A stretch of 33,177 bases of DNA from Candidatus Omnitrophota bacterium (GTDB taxonomy: Bacteria > Ratteibacteria > UBA8468 > B48-G9 > JAFGKM01), in assembly GCA_023819225.1 (NCBI GenBank), contig JAMWCZ010000005.1:1-33177 (forward strand). The letters are read 5' to 3'. This document shows, piece after piece, positions 29,240 through 33,177 of this stretch (the stretch's first letter is position 1; each line of letters opens with the position of its first letter). A program made the translations under genes and the position numbers. The notes under the pieces were generated by a model. It ran no database searches, was not told where the DNA came from, and saw only the letters and a list, made by a program, of their open reading frames with translations.

Positions 29240-30139
29240 TTAAATAATATATTCAGAAAACTCCTTTTTCCACTCTTTATAAAGTGCATTTTCCTCTTCT
29301 TTACTAAGTTTTTCTCTCATCGGGCTCCTTCCATATCCAGCATCTATACCCCTGAACTTTAATGCTACCTTCCAGGATGTAATGCCACCGTATTTCTTCA
29401 AAAGAGACACCGCAACTGTAATCCTTCTCTGTAATTCCATCGCCCTCTTTATATCTCCTTCCTTAAAACTCTTATATATCTCAATAAATATCTCAGGCAA
29501 CACATTCTGTGTGGAGCCAATACATCCAACAGCCCCCATTGTAAGAGCAGGAAGAAATAACTCATCAGGTCCTGAAAATGCAATCCACTTTCCTTTTGCT
29601 TTAATAATCAGGTCCTGAAGTAAATACATATCAGGGTGTGTATATTTAAGTCCTACAATGTTTTCTATATCAAGGAATTTCAGTATCTCATCATTTGAAA
29701 GAGTGATACCTGTCGTTGCAGGGATATAGTAGATAAAAAACGGAAGAGAAGTGCTTTCGGCTACTGCTTTGTAGTATTTATAAACCTCCTTAAAACCAAT
29801 TCTGTAATAGATAGGTGGGATTGATGAGATTGCATCAATTTTCATCTTTTCAGAATGCCTTGCAAGTTCAATTGCACTTTTAGTATTTAGGGAGCCACCT
29901 ATATGTACTATCAAACGGATATTATTACCTGCATCTTCTTTAACTGCTTCAACTACATACTTTCTCTCATCAACATCCATTGAAGGTCCTTCTCCTGTTC
30001 CACCACATATATAAAGTCCGTTTATATCCTTTGAGATAAGGAACCTTACAAGTCCTTTTAATCGCTTTTTACATACCTCGCCTTTCTCATTGAATGGTGT
30101 TAAAAGTGCTGCATATACTCCATAAAACTGTTTCTTCAT
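29240..30139 (-). CDS. DapA/NanA superfamily class I aldolase, N-acetylneuraminate lyase-like
   Basis: ALLTPFNEKGEV, GGTGEGPSMDVDERK, FFIYYIPATTGITLS (Tyr), VGLKYTHPDMYLLQ (Schiff-base Lys). Start at ATG 30139 with upstream AGGAGATAT. Confidence 0.9.
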   Translation of the reverse strand: MKKQFYGVYAALLTPFNEKGEVCKKRLKGLVRFLISKDINGLYICGGTGEGPSMDVDERKYVVEAVKEDAGNNIRLIVHIGGSLNTKSAIELARHSEKMKIDAISSIPPIYYRIGFKEVYKYYKAVAESTSLPFFIYYIPATTGITLSNDEILKFLDIENIVGLKYTHPDMYLLQDLIIKAKGKWIAFSGPDELFLPALTMGAVGCIGSTQNVLPEIFIEIYKSFKEGDIKRAMELQRRITVAVSLLKKYGGITSWKVALKFRGIDAGYGRSPMREKLSKEEENALYKEWKKEFSEYII

Positions 30140-30149
30140 ATATCTCCTT

Positions 30150-30935
30150 TCATTTTGCAGAAAGCCCACCATCCATCATAATATTTTCACCTGTAATATA
30201 TGAACTCGCATCAGAAGCAAGGAACACCACCACCCCTTTTATATCTTCAGTGTTTGCCATCCTTCCTAAAAATGTCTTTCTATTATATCTCTCAACAAAC
30301 TTCGGATGCTGGTTGGTAAAAAGCCCTCCAGGAGAGATACAGTTAACCCTTATGTTATATGGACCTAAAAGTGAAGCATAATATCTTGTAATATTTATAA
30401 TCCCAGCCCTGTGAAATGCATAGTCAGGTGCCCATAATCCCATATCGGTTCCCTCATAGAGATAAGGGTCAATTCCAAGCACACCATATATAGAAGAGAT
30501 GTTTATTATCACCCCTGACTTTTTTTTCTTCATCTCCTCTGCAATTATCCTTGTGATATTCACAACACCTGTGGCATTCACTTTCATTGAAAGTTCAAAA
30601 TCTTCTATAGGTCCGTCCGGCCCCTTCATAGGTCTTAAAACAGCATTATTTACAAGGATATCTATTTTGCCTTGCTCTGCAATAACCCTATCTTTAAGTC
30701 GTATAATACTTTCTGTATCTGTCTGGTCAAGTTCTGCACCTGATACACTATAACCTTTGTCTTTCAACTCCTCAGCCAATTTATTGCAGCTTTTAACATT
30801 CCTTGATGCAATATAGACATACGCACCTGCCTCTGCCAGCCCTTCAACTATACATCTACCATAAAGTCCTGCACCACCTGTAACTATCGCAATCTTACCT
30901 TTTAAGGAAAATTTTTCTAAAATCCCCATTTCCAT
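30150..30935 (-). CDS. Short-chain dehydrogenase/reductase with YxxxR active-site variant
   Basis: AIVTGGAGLYGR Rossmann motif, ILVNNAVLRP, INISSIYGVLG, DYAFHRAGIINITRYYA, VNCISPGGLFT, MMDGGLSAK. Confidence 0.9.
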   Translation of the reverse strand: MEMGILEKFSLKGKIAIVTGGAGLYGRCIVEGLAEAGAYVYIASRNVKSCNKLAEELKDKGYSVSGAELDQTDTESIIRLKDRVIAEQGKIDILVNNAVLRPMKGPDGPIEDFELSMKVNATGVVNITRIIAEEMKKKKSGVIINISSIYGVLGIDPYLYEGTDMGLWAPDYAFHRAGIINITRYYASLLGPYNIRVNCISPGGLFTNQHPKFVERYNRKTFLGRMANTEDIKGVVVFLASDASSYITGENIMMDGGLSAK

Positions 30936-30939
30936 CTCC

Positions 30940-32547
30940 TTACTTAATTTTTACTTCTGCTTCTAACTGGTATATGTAGATATATGGATCCCTTGCCTCA
31001 GGGAACCCTGGAATTTCAAAGGATATGCTGTTCTCTCCGCATACCAGTATACCATAAGGGACATTTATCTCTATCATATTATGCTTTCTTAAAAGGTAGC
31101 CGGAAAGAATTCTCCCTCTGGGTTGCTGCTTCCTCCTTATATATCTTTCATCAACCAACTTACCGTTTATAGCATATTTTATTCTTCCCGGGGGCACAAG
31201 TGGATTTTGATAATATCTACCTACTGCATGCGGGTTTCTCTCTGCTACCTCAGCAAAACGGATAATTACCTCCATTTCTCTCTTCTCCACATCAGGGTCA
31301 AGCAGAAGAAAATTTACTGTCTGGTGATACCTTGCAGGTCTCCCTGTCTCTATCTGTATAGGGCATTCTGTCCAGTATGTATAAAGTTTTGATGTTCCAT
31401 TAAGCGTTTCAGGGCTTCCTATCTCCCTTAATGGTTGTGTCAAAAACTTGAATGTTTTACTATCCTTATATCTGTTATTTCCCCTTTCATTCAACAAACA
31501 GGGATAATTAAATATATAAAGACCATCCGGCTTCTGTGCTAAAAAATTCTGTGCTATACCCCTTATCTTTTTAACTACTATCTCCGGCATCTTGGGGGAG
31601 TTATAACTGTGCCAGGGGGCAACAGGATTTGTAATAATATCATAGAAATTAGGATTGGTCTTGTCTGAATCCGCCTCTATGGAGGGATAAAAAAGCACAT
31701 TGTTTTTATGCGCCAGTGTAAGCCACTTATCTATCCTGCGGTTGTAATTATTGGCAAGGTCAGACATAACAAGGATATCAGGGAGTTTTTTACCTAACAG
31801 CGCCTCCAAATCAATCCCTGCCTTTTTTAACTTTTCTTCTCCAAAAGGAATTCTTACAATAAGAAGCAGTCCTTTCCCTTTATGTCTACTTCCTTCCATT
31901 AATAATTTTTTTACCTCTGACATAAAATCTGTAAAAATCCCCCTCTTCTCCCATGCCTCTGATGGTTGGAAAAAGTATGGATTTCTGCAACAGTCAAGTT
32001 CTATACCATCTATATTATATCTTTCAACAACCTCGCTTATCATTGTAAGGTAAAGATTTCGCACCTCAGGATATGAATAATCAAGAGCAGCATTATAATA
32101 GGTCTTCCCATCCGTTATTTCCCATAACCGATATTGCTGGTGTTCCTGCCAGAATCTGCTTGCAAGAACCCCTTGTGGGTCTGATTTCAAATGTGTGTCA
32201 TTCATTCTGAAACTTGCAATGAAGGAGAGTCCCGCCTTATGGGACTCTTTTATAAGTAAAGGGAGATAGTCAACCCCCTTTTTATATAAACTGTATATTA
32301 GGTCATTCTTACGGGGGAAATGTTTAGAATCAAGGATATCAAGTTTATCAAAATAACTCTCCACTTTTCTGGCAGGGTAAGAATATGCCTGTTGTTCTCC
32401 AACACACCAGCAAAGGCAGTCAACATATGTACCTTTAAGATAGTCCACAGCGAGAGCAACTTTATCTTCTGTATGAGGTGGTGGTATATACCTCAGTGTA
32501 TCGCTGTCATCATTCAAAATTATCCTGAATCTTTTTTTCTCTTCCAT
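30940..32547 (-). CDS. Glycoside hydrolase-like TIM-barrel protein (GHL10-type)
   Basis: 535 aa; HKAGLSFIASFRMND, YNAALDYSYPEVRNLYLTMISEVVERYNIDGIELDCCRNPYFFQ, C-terminal beta region. Confidence 0.65.
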   Translation of the reverse strand: MEEKKRFRIILNDDSDTLRYIPPPHTEDKVALAVDYLKGTYVDCLCWCVGEQQAYSYPARKVESYFDKLDILDSKHFPRKNDLIYSLYKKGVDYLPLLIKESHKAGLSFIASFRMNDTHLKSDPQGVLASRFWQEHQQYRLWEITDGKTYYNAALDYSYPEVRNLYLTMISEVVERYNIDGIELDCCRNPYFFQPSEAWEKRGIFTDFMSEVKKLLMEGSRHKGKGLLLIVRIPFGEEKLKKAGIDLEALLGKKLPDILVMSDLANNYNRRIDKWLTLAHKNNVLFYPSIEADSDKTNPNFYDIITNPVAPWHSYNSPKMPEIVVKKIRGIAQNFLAQKPDGLYIFNYPCLLNERGNNRYKDSKTFKFLTQPLREIGSPETLNGTSKLYTYWTECPIQIETGRPARYHQTVNFLLLDPDVEKREMEVIIRFAEVAERNPHAVGRYYQNPLVPPGRIKYAINGKLVDERYIRRKQQPRGRILSGYLLRKHNMIEINVPYGILVCGENSISFEIPGFPEARDPYIYIYQLEAEVKIK

Positions 32548-32562
32548 CTTTTTTCCCTTTTT

Positions 32563-33042
32563 TTAAATTTCTTTCAATTCCACCTTCCTTTGCTCTTCCC
32601 TTGATATTATCCCTGCTATGATAACCTTTGTTATCTCAATCGTCTCTTCATATGGATAAGGATAGATTCTTCCATCAATAAATCTGACAAATGTTTCCAT
32701 CTGTTTTTTAAACATGTAGAACCAATAAGTATCCTTTATCGTATAAGTGTTTTCCGGCGTGATGATGTCATATCCGAGAATTTTAGAATTATAAATGTTT
32801 TCAATAACCGCCTTCCTATCATCGTTATACTCAATATATACCACATTTATATTTTTATCCCCTAAGTTTGTAACACTTCTAATCCCCGGACCAAGAATTT
32901 TATCTTTGGAAAGATACTCAGGGATTACAGGATAGCCACAGTTTTTCATCCTTTCCCTGTCATATCTACCGTTTATAATAGCACTCCAGGAGAATATATG
33001 ACCGTTTCCCTCATTTGTCCCTATAAATGCTAATTTCTTCAT
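32563..33042 (-). pseudogene. Apparently internally deleted Gfo/Idh/MocA oxidoreductase
   Basis: N-terminus MKKLAFIGTNEGNGHIFSWSAIINGRYDRERMKNCGYPVIPEYLSKD looks like a Rossmann start. The remainder resembles an oxidoreductase C-terminal domain. Total about 159 aa versus roughly 300+ expected. Could still be a functional short protein. Confidence 0.5.
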
Positions 33043-33059
33043 TTCCTGCCTTTTCCCCA

Positions 33060-33177
33060 CCCCTCACCCTTCTTGCCCTTACGGGCTTCGGTCACCCGCC
33101 TCACCAACTCGGCGGGCGTGCCAGTAGAGGCTCTTTACTCCTCTACTCGGCACTCCTCTCCCCTCTGGGGCGAGGGT
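33060..33177. repeat. CCCCTCACCCT-type hairpin repeat cluster (copy 3, runs off right edge)
   Basis: cccctcaccct 33060-33070; GCCC/GGGC 33075-33086; CCCGCC 33095-33100 with GGCGGG 33111-33116; GTGCCAGTAGAGG 33118-33130 with CCTCTACTCGGCAC 33140-33153 (one bulge). Confidence 0.75.

Noticed and set aside
1-33177. CRISPR arrays, tRNA or rRNA genes
   Set aside because: No regularly spaced repeats and no recognisable tRNA/rRNA sequences seen by eye; a tRNAscan/Infernal run would be needed to exclude small RNAs.

Overview
The window is an AT-rich bacterial chromosome segment from a diderm (lpxK, kdsA/D/C and an LptC-like gene are present), dominated by housekeeping operons. It has three strand blocks: minus (1-9322), plus (9510-28368) and minus (28378-33042). 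The most striking signal is at the left edge. Four consecutive minus-strand genes, guaA(B)-purF-carA-carB, all encode or partner glutamine-amidotransferase enzymes, and each of the three that should carry glutamine-hydrolysing machinery has lost or altered it. CarA has Gly/Gln/Gln in place of the Cys-His-Glu triad. The PurF-like protein has lost the RYxTxG glutamine loop, with Arg to Ser, and has an oxyanion-hole Asn to Ser change. GuaA is only the ATPPase/dimerisation part, with no GATase domain. I propose an ammonia-driven, or trans-glutaminase-fed, nucleotide biosynthesis cluster as the main candidate for an undescribed system. Other points of interest: a composition-shifted orphan glycosidase-like gene with its own near-perfect sigma70 promoter; a 208-bp intergenic element whose terminal inverted repeats each form a hairpin with compensatory changes; CCCCTCACCCT-type hairpin repeats; a yrb-like kds/lpt/hpf/pts operon with a SpoIID protein where lptA-lptB-rpoN would be expected; and a right-edge sugar/acid-type operon with two tandem four-Cys paralogs, a YxxxR SDR, a GHL10-like protein and an apparently internally deleted Gfo/Idh/MocA gene. 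All family calls are from reading the translations; no database search was run.
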